Origin: Gammaproteobacteria bacterium
GTDB lineage: Bacteria > Pseudomonadota > Gammaproteobacteria > Acidiferrobacterales > SZUA-150
Assembly (NCBI GenBank): GCA_029880545.1
Contig: JAOUOD010000004.1
Span: 205,712 to 269,711, forward strand
Reading direction: 5' to 3'
Length of the DNA stretch: 64,000 bases
Under the pieces are notes generated by a model that searched no databases, had not been told where the DNA came from, and saw nothing but the letters and a program-made list of their open reading frames with translations. Both the position numbers and the translations under genes were made by a program. Within the stretch, counting starts at the first letter, position 1. Every line of letters starts with the position of its first letter. Shown here in pieces: positions 24,502 through 34,370 of this stretch.

Positions 24502-25884
24502 ATGGCCAAAGAAATCCTGTTCGAAGAATCGCTGATACGCAAATACGACACCAGCGGACCCCGGTATACGTCTTATCCTACGGCAGTTCAATTTGATGTC
24601 GGTTATGGCGAGCAGGACTATCGTCAGGCGTTGCGTGATTCCAATTCCAGCGGTCGGCCGTTGTCACTGTATTTTCACGTCCCTTTCTGCAATACCGTGT
24701 GCTTTTATTGCGGTTGCTCCAAGGTGGTAACCAAGCACCGCGAGCGTGCAGCACCGTATTTGGCGCTGGTTTATCAAGAGATGGCCATGGTCGCTGCGGA
24801 GCTGGATACGGACAGGTCGGTCGACCAGCTTCACTGGGGCGGCGGTACACCCACATTTATCAGCCATGATGAAATGCGCGAGCTGATGTCAGTAACGCGC
24901 AAACACTTTAACCTGCACGACGATGATACCGGCGAGTACTCCATCGAGATTGACCCGAGAGAGCTGGACGCAGACACGCTGCCACTGTTACGGGAGCTGG
25001 GGTTCAACCGCATGAGCCTGGGCGTACAGGATTTTGATCCGAAAGTGCAAAAAGCGGTCAACCGGATTCAGCCCGAGGCCGTGACCATCGCCGCGCTGGA
25101 ACAGGCTCGCGCGCTGGGGTTTCGCTCCATCAACCTGGACCTGATCTACGGTCTGCCATTCCAGTCGGTGGCCAGTTTCTCGGCGACGCTGGATCGCATT
25201 TTGGAAATTCGGCCCGATCGGCTGTCCGTATTCAACTACGCGCACCTGCCGGAAATGTTCAAACCGCAGCGTCGCATTAATGCTGAGGATTTGCCGTCAC
25301 CGGCTGAAAAACTGGCGATTCTGGATATGGCGATTACCAAGCTGACTGACGCCGGTTATGTGTATATCGGAATGGATCATTTTGCCCTGCCTGGCGATGA
25401 GTTGGCGGTAGCCCAGCGCGAAGGTACGCTGTATCGAAATTTTCAAGGTTATTCTACTCATGCCCATTGCGACCTGGTCGGCTTTGGCATGACATCCATT
25501 GGTGCGGTAAACGATCACTATGCTCAGAACGAAAAAACAGAGGAAGGCTATGCCGCTGCAATCCAGGCGGGGCATTTGCCCATTATTCGCGGCCTGGCAT
25601 TGTCTGACGATGATTGCTTGCGTCGAAAAGTAATTACCGAACTCATTTGTCACTTTCGGCTGGATTTTGAGCGTATCGAGAATGCGTATCAAATACGTTT
25701 TACCGAATATTTTGCCGACGAGTTACGACGCCTGGAACCCATGCAGCAGGACGGGCTGCTGGAGCTGTCTGACAATGGGATTCAGGTTTTTCCCGCTGGT
25801 AAATTGCTGATTCGCAATATATGCATGATTTTTGACGCGTATTTGCGCAGCGGGGAAAGTGGCCGATTTTCCAAGGTGATTTAG
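24502..25884 (+). CDS. hemN: Oxygen-independent coproporphyrinogen III oxidase
   Basis: Radical-SAM enzyme that decarboxylates coproporphyrinogen III to protoporphyrinogen IX without oxygen, in the cytoplasm. The protein starts MAKEILFEESLIRKYD, has the N-terminal YDTSGPRYTSYPTA that marks true HemN as opposed to HemW, and the cluster CNTVCFYCGCSK with the extra cysteine known from HemN. LHWGGGTPTF, RMSLGVQDF and LDLIYGLPFQ are also family motifs. The length of 460 is close to E. coli HemN (457). I prefer ATG 24502 over a TTG nine bases upstream. The adjacency to fnr 114 bp downstream fits anaerobic heme synthesis; whether FNR controls it cannot be shown from the upstream DNA. Confidence 0.95.
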   Translation: MAKEILFEESLIRKYDTSGPRYTSYPTAVQFDVGYGEQDYRQALRDSNSSGRPLSLYFHVPFCNTVCFYCGCSKVVTKHRERAAPYLALVYQEMAMVAAELDTDRSVDQLHWGGGTPTFISHDEMRELMSVTRKHFNLHDDDTGEYSIEIDPRELDADTLPLLRELGFNRMSLGVQDFDPKVQKAVNRIQPEAVTIAALEQARALGFRSINLDLIYGLPFQSVASFSATLDRILEIRPDRLSVFNYAHLPEMFKPQRRINAEDLPSPAEKLAILDMAITKLTDAGYVYIGMDHFALPGDELAVAQREGTLYRNFQGYSTHAHCDLVGFGMTSIGAVNDHYAQNEKTEEGYAAAIQAGHLPIIRGLALSDDDCLRRKVITELICHFRLDFERIENAYQIRFTEYFADELRRLEPMQQDGLLELSDNGIQVFPAGKLLIRNICMIFDAYLRSGESGRFSKVI

Positions 25885-25997
25885 GCCATGCTGTACCCGG
25901 TTCCGGGTAGACCTGCCGGGCTATTCCTGTTCAAATAGGCGGTCCGGATTATACTAAGAACAACTAGGGCTGTAACAATCCATTCAAGAGGCGTCAC

Positions 25998-26771
25998 ATG
26001 AGCTCATCGAAGCGGGCATCCGTGGTGAATATCGGAAAAATCAAGGTTGCTTGTCAGGAATGTTCCTTGCGTGAACTGTGTCTGCCTTTGGGGCTGACAG
26101 ATCAGGACGTTTCCAGTATCGAAAAAATCGTTCGTCGTACCACGGACCTGAAGAAGGGCGAATACCTGTACCGCATGGGTGATGAGCTCAGAGGGCTGTT
26201 TGCCATTAATCGTGGCAGCGTCAAGACCCTGGAAATGGGCCGTGACGGCGATGTCCAGATTACCGGGTTCCATTTGCCGGGCGAACTGCTGGGCGTCGAT
26301 GCCATTAGCACGGACAAGCATCCTTGTGACGCTATTGCCCTGGAAGCCACCCAGGTCTGCGAAATTCCTTTGGATCAGCTGGAAGAGCTGGCGCGCCAGG
26401 TGCCTGGCCTGCAAAAGCAATTATTGCGCATCATGAGTCGTGAGATCGTTCATGACGAGAATATGCTGATGATGCTGGGCAAGATGAGTGCTGAAGCCCG
26501 CCTCGCCAGCGCCCTGCTGAGTTTCTCTGAGCGTTTTTTCCGGCTTGGACAGTCTGACACCGAGTTTCGTTTGACCATGTCGCGCCAGGACCTGGGCGAT
26601 TACCTGGGCTTGGCCCTGGAAACGGTCAGCCGCCTGTTTTCCCGGTTCCAGGCTGATGGCCTGATCGAGGCCGAAGGTCGCCAGTTACGTTTGCTCGATA
26701 TGGATGGGCTGCGTGAACTGGCCGGAGAGGTGGTCGAGCGCAAAAACGGGAAGCGCCCCGCCGCGTCCTGA
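25998..26771 (+). CDS. fnr: Oxygen-sensing FNR/ANR transcription regulator
   Basis: A 257-residue CRP-family activator that holds an oxygen-labile [4Fe-4S] cluster. The ligand cysteines align with E. coli FNR: C19, C22 and C28 in CQECSLRELC and C121 in TQVCEIP, 93 residues after the third as in E. coli. The dimer helix and AR regions follow, and the helix-turn-helix reads SRQDLGDYLGLALETVSRLF, keeping the E-x-x-S-R residues that read TTGAT half-sites. A perfect TTGAT-N4-ATCAA site exists at 17567-17580 in this window. The ATG follows AAGAGGCG. It is next to hemN, an arrangement also known for anr in pseudomonads. Confidence 0.95.
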   Translation: MSSSKRASVVNIGKIKVACQECSLRELCLPLGLTDQDVSSIEKIVRRTTDLKKGEYLYRMGDELRGLFAINRGSVKTLEMGRDGDVQITGFHLPGELLGVDAISTDKHPCDAIALEATQVCEIPLDQLEELARQVPGLQKQLLRIMSREIVHDENMLMMLGKMSAEARLASALLSFSERFFRLGQSDTEFRLTMSRQDLGDYLGLALETVSRLFSRFQADGLIEAEGRQLRLLDMDGLRELAGEVVERKNGKRPAAS

Positions 26772-26891
26772 TCCGGGTCGACCCCTGTTGTTGTCAACTT
26801 TTTCCTGTGCGATTAGTTGACAATCGCCGCCACATCCCCTAGTTTTGCCGCCGATAAAATCCGTATCACGCTGATTTCCCGGAGATTTTCC

Positions 26892-27872
26892 ATGACCCAT
26901 AGTGTCGCTGACATCGAAGCCCTGTTTGCTTTGCCATTTAATGATTTGCTGCACCGGGCGCATAGTACTCACCGGGAAAATTTCGACGCCAATGCTGTGC
27001 AGGTCAGCACGCTGTTATCCATCAAGACCGGCGGTTGCTCGGAAGATTGTGGCTATTGTTCGCAGTCCGCACGCCACAATACGGGCGTTGAGCGTGGTGG
27101 CCTGATGTCACTGGATGAAGTCATTGAAGCGGCTTCGGCCGCCAAGGCCAAGGGTGCGACCCGCTTCTGCATGGGCGCTGCCTGGCGCGGCCCCAAGGAT
27201 CGCGATATTCAGCCGGTGAAAGAGATGATCCAGGCGGTCAATGGCCTGGGCCTGGAAACCTGCGTCACCCTGGGCATGCTCAAAGAAGGGCAGGCCGAGG
27301 AACTGGCTGCGGCCGGGCTGGACTATTACAACCACAATATCGATACCGCGCCGGAGTATTACGACCAGATTATTACCACGCATTCCTACGATGATCGTAT
27401 CGATACCCTGAACAAGGTGCGCGGTGCCGGCATCAAGGTCTGTTGCGGTGGTATCGTCGGCCTGGGTGAGTCGCGTCGTCATCGTGCCGGTCTGCTGGCG
27501 CAACTGGCCGCCATGGACCCGGTTCCGGACAGCGTTCCCATTAACATGCTGGTACGAATTCCCGGCACGCCGGTTGCTGATGATGACAGCAACAAGGGCG
27601 TCGAGCCGCTGGAGTTTGTGCGTACCATTGCCGTTGCCCGTATTGTCATGCCGACGTCCATGGTTCGGCTGTCAGCCGGTCGTGAGGCCATGCCCGATTA
27701 CCTGCAGGCCATGTGCTTTTTTGCCGGCGCCAATTCCATTTTTTATGGCGAGAAACTGCTGACCACCGGCAACCCGGATACCAATACTGATATGCAAATG
27801 TTCAATGATCTCGGCATCAAGCCGATGGAAGTGGAAATTCCGCACAAGGGCGAGTGCCGCAAGGCATCCTGA
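26892..27872 (+). CDS. bioB: Biotin synthase
   Basis: Radical-SAM enzyme that inserts sulfur into dethiobiotin to make biotin. The chosen ATG ([12 protein letters not shown]) has GGAG seven bases upstream and yields 326 residues. SAM-cluster cysteines are in [14 protein letters not shown]; other BioB landmarks include [48 protein letters not shown]-like [11 protein letters not shown] and [10 protein letters not shown]. The arginine in MVRLSAGRE that ligates the auxiliary [2Fe-2S] cluster is present. It stands alone without other bio genes and ends at a strong hairpin terminator. Confidence 0.95.
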   Translation: MTHSVADIEALFALPFNDLLHRAHSTHRENFDANAVQVSTLLSIKTGGCSEDCGYCSQSARHNTGVERGGLMSLDEVIEAASAAKAKGATRFCMGAAWRGPKDRDIQPVKEMIQAVNGLGLETCVTLGMLKEGQAEELAAAGLDYYNHNIDTAPEYYDQIITTHSYDDRIDTLNKVRGAGIKVCCGGIVGLGESRRHRAGLLAQLAAMDPVPDSVPINMLVRIPGTPVADDDSNKGVEPLEFVRTIAVARIVMPTSMVRLSAGREAMPDYLQAMCFFAGANSIFYGEKLLTTGNPDTNTDMQMFNDLGIKPMEVEIPHKGECRKAS

Positions 27873-27892
27873 TTTGTGCAGGAAATGTTGTC

Positions 27893-27918
27893 AAAAAAGG
27901 CGCCCCGGCGCCTTTTTT
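27893..27918 (+). terminator. Strong rho-independent terminator after bioB
   Basis: AAAAAAGGCGCC-CC-GGCGCCTTTTTT is a perfectly paired stem with flanking A and T tracts, so it could stop transcription in either direction. Confidence 0.9.
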
Positions 27919-28126
27919 ATTTTGTTGTTTTTGTTGTTGGTCGGGCAATATCTATCCATATAAATAGTATTAGTACATACCGTGATAGATTTTTTCCATA
28001 TTTGTGCGAGCGGCAACCTTGGTAGTCGATCTATAATGGAGTTTCATTGGCTGCATTAGCCGGGTGCGCAGTTCCCGCCGGTTCCGCCTTTCCTTTCATT
28101 CAATACTTGTTTGCAGGGGGGTGAGT

Positions 28127-28639
28127 ATGCTCAAGCGTTTATATTATGTTCTTCCCGATGTTTCCCGCGCCACGCACATGTTCCATGATTTGTTGCTTGC
28201 CCAGGTTGAGGCGCGTCGAATTCATGTCATGGCCAAACCGGGCGTTGACCTGGGCGATATGCCTGAGGCGGGCCTGAACCAGCGCACCGATGTGCTGCAT
28301 GGCGCCGTGCAAGGCATTGTCTCAGGTGGCGCCACGGGTGCCGCGCTCGGATTGTATCTTTACCAGTTTCCCCCGGAAGGCATGCTGGTGCCGATGGCGG
28401 CGATCTTGTTAATGGCCTTGCTGGGCGCGAGTTTTGGTGCCTGGGCGGCGAGTCTGATCGGCCTGGATGTGCCCAATACGCAACTGGAGCGGTTCGAGAA
28501 AGCGATTGACCAGGGCAAGGTGCTGATGATGATCGACGTGTCGCGACAGGACATGAAAAAAATTGAAACCATCATCCACAACCAGGATCCTGATGCTGTT
28601 GCCAAAGGTGTGGAGCCGACGATGCCGGCATTTCCATAA
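28127..28639 (+). CDS. DUF1269-like membrane protein
   Basis: A 170-residue protein starting at the ATG of MLKRLYYVLPDV behind GGGGGGTGAG. The N-terminal half (VSRATHMFHDLLLAQVEARR, IHVMAKPG) and C-terminal half are soluble with two hydrophobic glycine-rich helices between them (GIVSGGATGAALGLYLY and MAAILLMALLGASFGAW), and the last part (VLMMIDVSRQDMKKIETII) resembles an alpha/beta sensory fold. This is the layout of small DUF1269/YflT-like envelope proteins. The role is unknown. The convergent phosphoesterase gene follows, separated by a shared hairpin. Confidence 0.65.
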   Translation: MLKRLYYVLPDVSRATHMFHDLLLAQVEARRIHVMAKPGVDLGDMPEAGLNQRTDVLHGAVQGIVSGGATGAALGLYLYQFPPEGMLVPMAAILLMALLGASFGAWAASLIGLDVPNTQLERFEKAIDQGKVLMMIDVSRQDMKKIETIIHNQDPDAVAKGVEPTMPAFP

Positions 28640-28660
28640 GTGGATTGTAGGGTGCTGTCA

Positions 28661-28690
28661 GAAATAACGTCGCGATAGCGGCGTTATTTC
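28661..28690. terminator. Shared hairpin terminator between convergent genes
   Basis: GAAATAACGTCGC-GATA-GCGGCGTTATTTC forms a 13-bp stem with one mismatch in 53 bp between two converging genes. The AT-rich stem base could give a terminator on either strand. Confidence 0.65.
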
Positions 28691-28691
28691 C

Positions 28692-29204
28692 TTATGCAAA
28701 CACTTCGCGGGTCTCAAAGCTCATGGTGTCAAGATCCGCCAAGACATAGGTGGGCGGTGCGCTGACGCCGCCAACGGTGCCGGGATCTACCCACCAGGTC
28801 GTACCACCCTTGATGTTGGTGATTTCATCAATGTGCAGCTTGTGTTCATGACCACTGCAGACAAGATCGTAATCACCGGTCAGCGCCATGGCGCGGGCGT
28901 AATGCGGGTAGTGCACCATGAAAATGCGGCGGCCACCCAGTTCCAGCGTCGCGTCCTGGCCATGGTAGGTAATAATGCTGCCGGGCCGGTGCGATTGCCG
29001 AGCCAGGTGAAAGGTATCGCCTTCATTATTGCCATGAATTACGTGATGCGGAATCTCGAATTCCCGAATGCAGTGCAGCGTGCTGGGCGCGACGATGTCG
29101 CCGCAATGCAGCACCGCCTCGGCGCCCAGTGCCTTGGCCTCGCGCACGGCACCGGCGAGAAACTCGCGGTGATCGTGACTGTCGGAAAGAATGCAGATTT
29201 TCAT
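28692..29204 (-). CDS. YfcE-type metallophosphoesterase
   Basis: A 170-residue soluble calcineurin-like phosphodiesterase of the YfcE/MJ0936 type. All dinuclear metal-ligand motifs are seen in order: SDSHDHREF, HCGDIVAP, HGNNEGD, FMVHYPH and SGHEHK. Family members hydrolyse phosphodiesters in vitro and the natural substrate is usually unknown. The start ATG encodes MKICILSDSHD. The gene is 57 bp downstream of the FG-GAP lipoprotein gene on the same strand. Confidence 0.85.
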   Translation of the reverse strand: MKICILSDSHDHREFLAGAVREAKALGAEAVLHCGDIVAPSTLHCIREFEIPHHVIHGNNEGDTFHLARQSHRPGSIITYHGQDATLELGGRRIFMVHYPHYARAMALTGDYDLVCSGHEHKLHIDEITNIKGGTTWWVDPGTVGGVSAPPTYVLADLDTMSFETREVFA

Positions 29205-29261
29205 GGCCGCGGATTGTACTGGTTCGCGGAGGCGGGAGCCAGAGCGCGGCCTTGTCGGTCG

Positions 29262-31454
29262 TTATTTGGACAGGTTGAGATAGACCCGGCTTGGCTCTGA
29301 AGAACTGGCGGAGACAATGTCCAGGTCGCCATCACCGTCCAGGTCACTCAGCGCAATATCGTCTTCACCAAAGCTGCCGAGGTTGGTATTAGCCAAAATA
29401 AAGTTTGCCGAACCCTGGTTGAGCCAAACTTCGTTGCTTTTGACGATATCGATATCCCCATCGCCGTCAATGTCGCCCAGGGCGAGACCGTCGGCGGAAC
29501 CGCCAATTGTTTGGTTGCTTTTTTGGAAGCTGACAGCGCCGTGATTGATCCAGATTTCGGCGGGGTCATCGCCGGAGGCAACTACATCCAGATCACCGTC
29601 GCTATCCAGATCGACCAGGAAAATGTTATTAAGAGAGCTATCGCCAAGATTCTGGCCGGAGAAGGAAAAGTTGCCTGTTCCATCGTTAATCCATATCGGG
29701 TTAGGATTTGGGGTAACCGTCTGCGTGGACTCCTGAGGGAGGATATCGGTGGTAGTGATTTCCCCCCATGCAGTAGAGAGTGTTACGGCAATCAGGTCCT
29801 GATCTCCGTCATTGTCGATATCTCCAAAGGCAATGGAGTGACCGCCAGGACCGGTAAAGCCGCTATCGCTGAAGTGACCGGTACCATCATTTAGCCAGAT
29901 TGGCGCGCCAAATTCATTGGTAGCAATATCCAGGTCGCCATCACCGTCAACATCAGTCAGGGAAACAGCACCGAAGGAGCGCCACGATTCGCGTCTAAGG
30001 GTCTGACCGGTATTGGTAAGATTGCCCGAGCCGTCGTTTAGCCAAACCGGATAATTTCCCAGGGTGATGATGTCGAGATCGCCATCATTATCGATATCCC
30101 GGGGAATGCCTCCAAGTTTGAGCCTGTCTAATGACAAGTTCCGATTGGAGAACGATCCATTACCATTGTTCATCCAGATTGCCCCGGTATTTTGATGATA
30201 TCCATCTATGATGATGTCTTGATCACCGTCACCGTCCAGATCACCACTGCCAATGATGGCAGAAGTGTAAAGTGTGCGCCCAGAATAGTTGTTGGAAAGC
30301 AGGCCGCCACCCGTGTTGAACCATGTTCTCCATGTGATACCGGTGCCACTAGCCAGCAATATGTCCGGGTTCCCGTCGGCGTTCAGGTCAGCAACTTCAA
30401 TTGCTGCAGCATTTCCGGCAGGGGTTCTTGAACCGCTATCAGAAAACAGGCCGCTGCCATTGTTAATCCATACCCTGCTGGTTCGAGTTCTATCTACAGA
30501 AATCAGATCAAGATCCCCATCTCCATCCATGTCGGCCAGGGCGGCACATACTTCGTCGACATTTAACGCGCTGGGGTAACCGGGTGTCAGAAGTGGGCCA
30601 TTGTCTATCATGTTTCCGACTCCATCGTTGGCCCATAGGATAATGTTGGAGCCAACAGTAATTACGTCGACATCACCATCACCATCAATATCACCGGTAA
30701 GAATCGCGTCAGCAGTTGTGCCAAGCGTTTGGGAATCCAGGGAAAAACCCGCATTGCCGTCATTGAGCCAGATCAGGTTTTGCTGGCCAAAGCCATTACC
30801 CGACAAGAGATCGAGGTCATTGTCGCCGTCGATATCTGCCAGAGCCAGTGCATATGTGAGGTTATTTCCAAGGGCGGCACCGCTGTCGATGAAATGACCG
30901 CCACCAGTGTTAATCCATACGATATTGGGAGATCCCCATCCCCCGGAAACCAGATCGATATCGCCGTCGCTGTCGAGATCGCCGACTACGATCTGACCAT
31001 GCAAAGAAGAATCAGGAGTACCCAGTGCCTGGCCAAAGCTGAAGCTGCCGTCGCCATTGTTAAGCCATAAGCGATCCACCCCGGAATCGTTAAGAGTAAC
31101 AAGATCAAGATCGCCGTCGTTGTCTAGGTCCGCCAGCTTAATAGATCTGGTATCTTCTGAGCCCAGCCGCACACCAGACTGTGAAAAATTTCCGGCACCA
31201 TCGTTTAGCCAGACCGGATTAGCCCCGTCCATTGCGTCGACAAAATCCATGTCGCCATCGTTGTCGATATCGCCAACTGCTACGGCTCTCGGGCTATAGT
31301 ACGGTGCCAGGTACAGATCGAATGTGTCTGATGGGGCAGCGAAAGACAGGGTAGGGGCTGGAGGACGGTCCTGCGAGCTGTTTTGGCAGGATGATGCCGA
31401 GAAAGCCATCAGGATTACGGATAGTGTGACGGGTATTGAATATTGTTTTTTCAT
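29262..31454 (-). CDS. FG-GAP/VCBS repeat lipoprotein
   Basis: A 730-residue exported protein with the lipobox FSASSC near residue 23 after MKKQYSIPVTLSVILM, so it is probably membrane-anchored. The rest is built of tandem beta-propeller-like repeats with the Ca2+-binding core D-x-D-x-D-G-D-x-D; I count about 14 such cores (for example IDNDGDMDF, LDSDGDIDLV, IDGDGDVDVI, LDGDGDLDIV), most followed by a W-L/I-N-D/N-G-x-G segment. Two integrin-type propellers would fit the number. The role is likely surface binding or adhesion; the ligand is unknown. The ribosome site GGAGAACAGG precedes the ATG closely. Base composition is richer in AT than in the surrounding housekeeping genes. Confidence 0.85.
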   Translation of the reverse strand: MKKQYSIPVTLSVILMAFSASSCQNSSQDRPPAPTLSFAAPSDTFDLYLAPYYSPRAVAVGDIDNDGDMDFVDAMDGANPVWLNDGAGNFSQSGVRLGSEDTRSIKLADLDNDGDLDLVTLNDSGVDRLWLNNGDGSFSFGQALGTPDSSLHGQIVVGDLDSDGDIDLVSGGWGSPNIVWINTGGGHFIDSGAALGNNLTYALALADIDGDNDLDLLSGNGFGQQNLIWLNDGNAGFSLDSQTLGTTADAILTGDIDGDGDVDVITVGSNIILWANDGVGNMIDNGPLLTPGYPSALNVDEVCAALADMDGDGDLDLISVDRTRTSRVWINNGSGLFSDSGSRTPAGNAAAIEVADLNADGNPDILLASGTGITWRTWFNTGGGLLSNNYSGRTLYTSAIIGSGDLDGDGDQDIIIDGYHQNTGAIWMNNGNGSFSNRNLSLDRLKLGGIPRDIDNDGDLDIITLGNYPVWLNDGSGNLTNTGQTLRRESWRSFGAVSLTDVDGDGDLDIATNEFGAPIWLNDGTGHFSDSGFTGPGGHSIAFGDIDNDGDQDLIAVTLSTAWGEITTTDILPQESTQTVTPNPNPIWINDGTGNFSFSGQNLGDSSLNNIFLVDLDSDGDLDVVASGDDPAEIWINHGAVSFQKSNQTIGGSADGLALGDIDGDGDIDIVKSNEVWLNQGSANFILANTNLGSFGEDDIALSDLDGDGDLDIVSASSSEPSRVYLNLSK

Positions 31455-31796
31455 CCTGTTCTCCAGATTCCTTGGCGACTGGAAATGACGGTTCAGTACG
31501 TCGGTATCGTCCTCTGCTAACTAATATATACCGGAAGACTGGTCTTGTACATGGCGAGGGAGGGTGTGGAGGTAGTTGGGTCTGAGGAAGATAGATATGG
31601 GCTGAGAATAGCTTGCTGGCGAAACAAGCTGATTTTGATCTGAGCAGTTGTAGGTCTCCGAATTTGATTCTCCTGCATCAGGAAAAACAAAGGGCGCCCC
31701 CAAGTATTATGGTAGGCGCCCTTCAATTTCTTCTTATTGCAAAGTTGGTATTGTTATTACCGGTCAGTGTGTGTCAGACCTCGTCTGTTACTAATC
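31455..31796. other. Intergenic region with the hppA terminator
   Basis: 342 bp lie between two leftward genes. It contains the terminator at 31690-31722 for hppA and, on the minus strand, an AT-rich TATATATTAG stretch near 31525 that may serve as the promoter of the FG-GAP gene. The short frames here have no coding signature. Confidence 0.5.
31690..31722 (-). terminator. Rho-independent terminator after hppA
   Basis: AAGGGCGCC and GGCGCCCTT pair perfectly over nine bases; read on the minus strand the stem is followed by TGTTTTTCC. It lies about 75 bp beyond the hppA stop codon. Confidence 0.8.
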
Positions 31797-33809
31797 CTAG
31801 ACCAGTAATGGAACAATCAACAGGGCAACGATGTTAATAATCTTGATCAGCGGGTTAACGGCCGGACCGGCGGTATCCTTGTAAGGATCGCCCACGGTGT
31901 CACCGGTAACTGCTGCCTTGTGGGCATCGGAACCCTTGCCGCCAAAGTTGCCGTCCTCGATGTATTTCTTGGCGTTATCCCAGGCACCACCACCGGTGGT
32001 CATGGAGATGGCCACGAACAGGCCGGTAACAATGGTACCGAGCAGCAGGCCACCCAGGGCCTTGGGGCCCAATACTAGGCCGACAACCAGTGGTACGGCG
32101 ATAGGCAGCAACGAAGGAATAATCATCTCCTTGATGGCAGACTTGGTCAGCATATCAACAGCCTTGGAGTAGTCAGGCTTCTGGCTGTAATCCATGATGC
32201 CCGGCATTTCCTTGAACTGGCGACGTACTTCATTAACGATGCCGCCGGCAGCGCGACCGACCGCTTCCATGGCCATGGCGCCAAACAGGTAGGGCACCAG
32301 GCCGCCGATGAACAGGCCAATGATGACCATGTGATCGGACAGGTCGAATGCCAGGTGTTTGCCCATGGCTTCAAGGCTGTGGGTGTAGTCGGCGAACAGA
32401 ACCAGCGCCGCAAGTCCGGCAGAACCAATGGCGTAACCCTTGGTAACGGCCTTGGTGGTATTGCCAACAGCATCAAGCGGATCGGTGATGTTGCGGATCT
32501 TTTCATCCAGCTCGGCCATTTCGGCGATACCGCCGGCGTTGTCGGTGATCGGGCCGTAGGCGTCGAGCGCCACGATAATGCCGGTCATGGACAGCATGGC
32601 GGTTGCAGCGATGGCGATACCGTACAGGCCGGCCAGTTCGTGGGCGCCCCAGATACTGGCACATACCGCGAGCACCGGTGCTGCTGTGGACTTCATCGAA
32701 ACACCGAGGCCGGCAATAACGTTGGTGCCGTCACCGGTAGTGGAAGCTTCAGCAATATGGCGAACCGGGCTGTACTCGGTGGCCGTGTAGTACTCGGTGA
32801 TGATAACCATGGCCGCAGTCAGTGCCAGGCCGATCATGGCCGAGCCAAACAGTTGGTTGACCGAGTAGGCGCCGTTGTTGGCCATCATCTGTTCGGTAAC
32901 AAAGTAGAACGCAACAGCAGACAGGCCACCGGCTACGGCGAGACCGCGATACAGGGCGTTCATGATCTTGCCACCTTCACGAACCTTGACGAAGAAGGTG
33001 CCGACGATAGACGCCAGGATGGATACGCCACCCAGTACCAGCGGGTACATGACGGCATTGCCAAACGCCGGGAAGGTCAGCGAAGCCAGCAACATGGTGG
33101 CGACAACTGTAACAGCATAGGTTTCAAACAGGTCGGCGGCCATACCGGCACAGTCACCAACGTTGTCACCAACGTTGTCAGCGATAACGGCCGGGTTGCG
33201 CGGGTCATCTTCCGGGATGCCGGCTTCTACCTTGCCAACGATGTCGGCACCGACGTCAGCGCCCTTGGTGAAAATGCCGCCACCCAGTCGGGCGAAGATG
33301 GAGATCAGCGAGCCGCCGAATGCCAGGCCAACCAGCGGGTGCAGTGCATCCTTGGCGCCCATGGAAGTCAGTACTGCGTACAGGCCGGCAACACCCAGCA
33401 GGCCCAGGCCGACTACCAGCAGGCCGGTAATGGCACCGCCGCGGAAGGCGATTTGCATGGCAGCATTGAGCCCGTCATTGGCAGCCTGGGCGGTGCGTAC
33501 GTTGGCGCGAACGGAAATGTTCATGCCGATATACCCGGCTGCGCCAGAGAGTACGGCGCCGACCGCAAAGCCAATAGCCGTAGCCCAGTTCAGGAAAATA
33601 CCAATAATGATGAATAGTGCGACACCTACCATGGCGATCGTGGTGTACTGGCGATTCAGGTAGGCCTTGGCGCCTTCCTGTATAGCCGTGGCGATTTCCA
33701 CCATGCGTTCATTGCCGGCAGGCTTGCTGAGTATCCATTGTCTCGACACCAGGCCGTAGACGATGGCAGCTCCGGCACATAACAGTGCAAAGATCAGGCT
33801 ACTAGACAT
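31797..33809 (-). CDS. hppA: K+-independent H+-translocating pyrophosphatase
   Basis: A 670-residue integral membrane pump with about 16 helices that couples PPi hydrolysis to proton export, or makes PPi in reverse. Catalytic motifs are intact: [11 protein letters not shown] (D-x7-K-x-E), [32 protein letters not shown] and [11 protein letters not shown]. The subclass can be read from [10 protein letters not shown]: lysine (and the threonine three places later) in the position where K+-dependent enzymes have alanine, the known determinant of K+ independence. Upstream on the same strand are a 72-residue conserved protein and PPi-phosphofructokinase, which links the pump to pyrophosphate-based glycolysis. 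The 258 bp before the gene is AT-rich and could hold its own promoter. Confidence 0.95.
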   Translation of the reverse strand: MSSSLIFALLCAGAAIVYGLVSRQWILSKPAGNERMVEIATAIQEGAKAYLNRQYTTIAMVGVALFIIIGIFLNWATAIGFAVGAVLSGAAGYIGMNISVRANVRTAQAANDGLNAAMQIAFRGGAITGLLVVGLGLLGVAGLYAVLTSMGAKDALHPLVGLAFGGSLISIFARLGGGIFTKGADVGADIVGKVEAGIPEDDPRNPAVIADNVGDNVGDCAGMAADLFETYAVTVVATMLLASLTFPAFGNAVMYPLVLGGVSILASIVGTFFVKVREGGKIMNALYRGLAVAGGLSAVAFYFVTEQMMANNGAYSVNQLFGSAMIGLALTAAMVIITEYYTATEYSPVRHIAEASTTGDGTNVIAGLGVSMKSTAAPVLAVCASIWGAHELAGLYGIAIAATAMLSMTGIIVALDAYGPITDNAGGIAEMAELDEKIRNITDPLDAVGNTTKAVTKGYAIGSAGLAALVLFADYTHSLEAMGKHLAFDLSDHMVIIGLFIGGLVPYLFGAMAMEAVGRAAGGIVNEVRRQFKEMPGIMDYSQKPDYSKAVDMLTKSAIKEMIIPSLLPIAVPLVVGLVLGPKALGGLLLGTIVTGLFVAISMTTGGGAWDNAKKYIEDGNFGGKGSDAHKAAVTGDTVGDPYKDTAGPAVNPLIKIINIVALLIVPLLV

Positions 33810-34067
33810 CGTTTTTTCTCCTCTCCCGTAACCGGGGTTTCAGGTTCGTCAGTGGTCGCGTCAGACCAGATAAAAATTCATCTGTCGCGAATTCTTACAA
33901 ATATCCCTGCGGGGCCTATTTGACCCAGATCAGAATTTCATAAGTATTTGCTAATATACTTCTTATGGCCCTATTGATTTTTATCCTTGAGCCATTTCGT
34001 CCACCGCAAAAACAGGTGGTCTACCGCATTTGTTCAAAATTTCGGGAGAGAAGTGCAATGACGGCTG

Positions 34068-34286
34068 CTACCTGATTGGTCCCTTGGCCAGGCCGCCGTC
34101 AAACACGGTACCCGGTTCAAAGCCAAACAGGCTGTCCAGTCTCAATTCCCGGATCAGCTTGTCTACAGCCTGCTGACCATGTTCCCGCTGCACTTCGGAG
34201 AGAATCAGCTTGCAGGCATTGCCATTATAGAAGCCACCGAAGTCAGCCTGTACTTTGAGCAATTCTCGCGCTTTATCCAAGGTCAA
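34068..34286 (-). CDS. Small conserved protein between PPi-PFK and H+-PPase genes
   Basis: A 72-residue acidic-to-neutral soluble protein, MTLDKARELLKVQADFGGFY at its start, with a central predicted helix (ACKLILSEVQREHGQQAVDKLIREL) and a glycine-rich end (FGFEPGTVFDGG). It has no signal peptide or membrane helix. I do not recognise a family. It lies 84 bp after the phosphofructokinase gene and is on the same strand as hppA, so a role linked to the pyrophosphate module is suggested by position only. Confidence 0.65.
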   Translation of the reverse strand: MTLDKARELLKVQADFGGFYNGNACKLILSEVQREHGQQAVDKLIRELRLDSLFGFEPGTVFDGGLAKGPIR

Positions 34287-34370
34287 GGTTGTTTATTCCC
34301 CTATAAGATTTGTCAGCAGAAGAAAAAATGCCGCTGTTCCCGGGGGTTACAGCGGCATCTTGTTTTGCCT

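Noticed and set aside
24239-24535. 98-codon frame in the gap before hemN
   Set aside because: No ribosome site, no family resemblance and it runs into the hemN start region in another frame.
29262-31454. CRISPR-like or DNA tandem repeats
   Set aside because: The periodicity comes from protein repeats (D-x-D-x-D-G-D) with different DNA in each copy; there are no constant repeats and spacers.
32331-33617. 428-codon open frame on the plus strand opposite hppA
   Set aside because: hppA on the other strand is a fully recognisable pyrophosphatase. The plus-strand frame is Gly/Asn/Gln-rich without any motif or ribosome site, as expected for an antisense shadow.
33974-33987. FNR-like site TTGATTTTTATCCT upstream of hppA
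   Set aside because: Only one half-site is complete; the second differs at two fixed positions, so it is not a safe FNR box.
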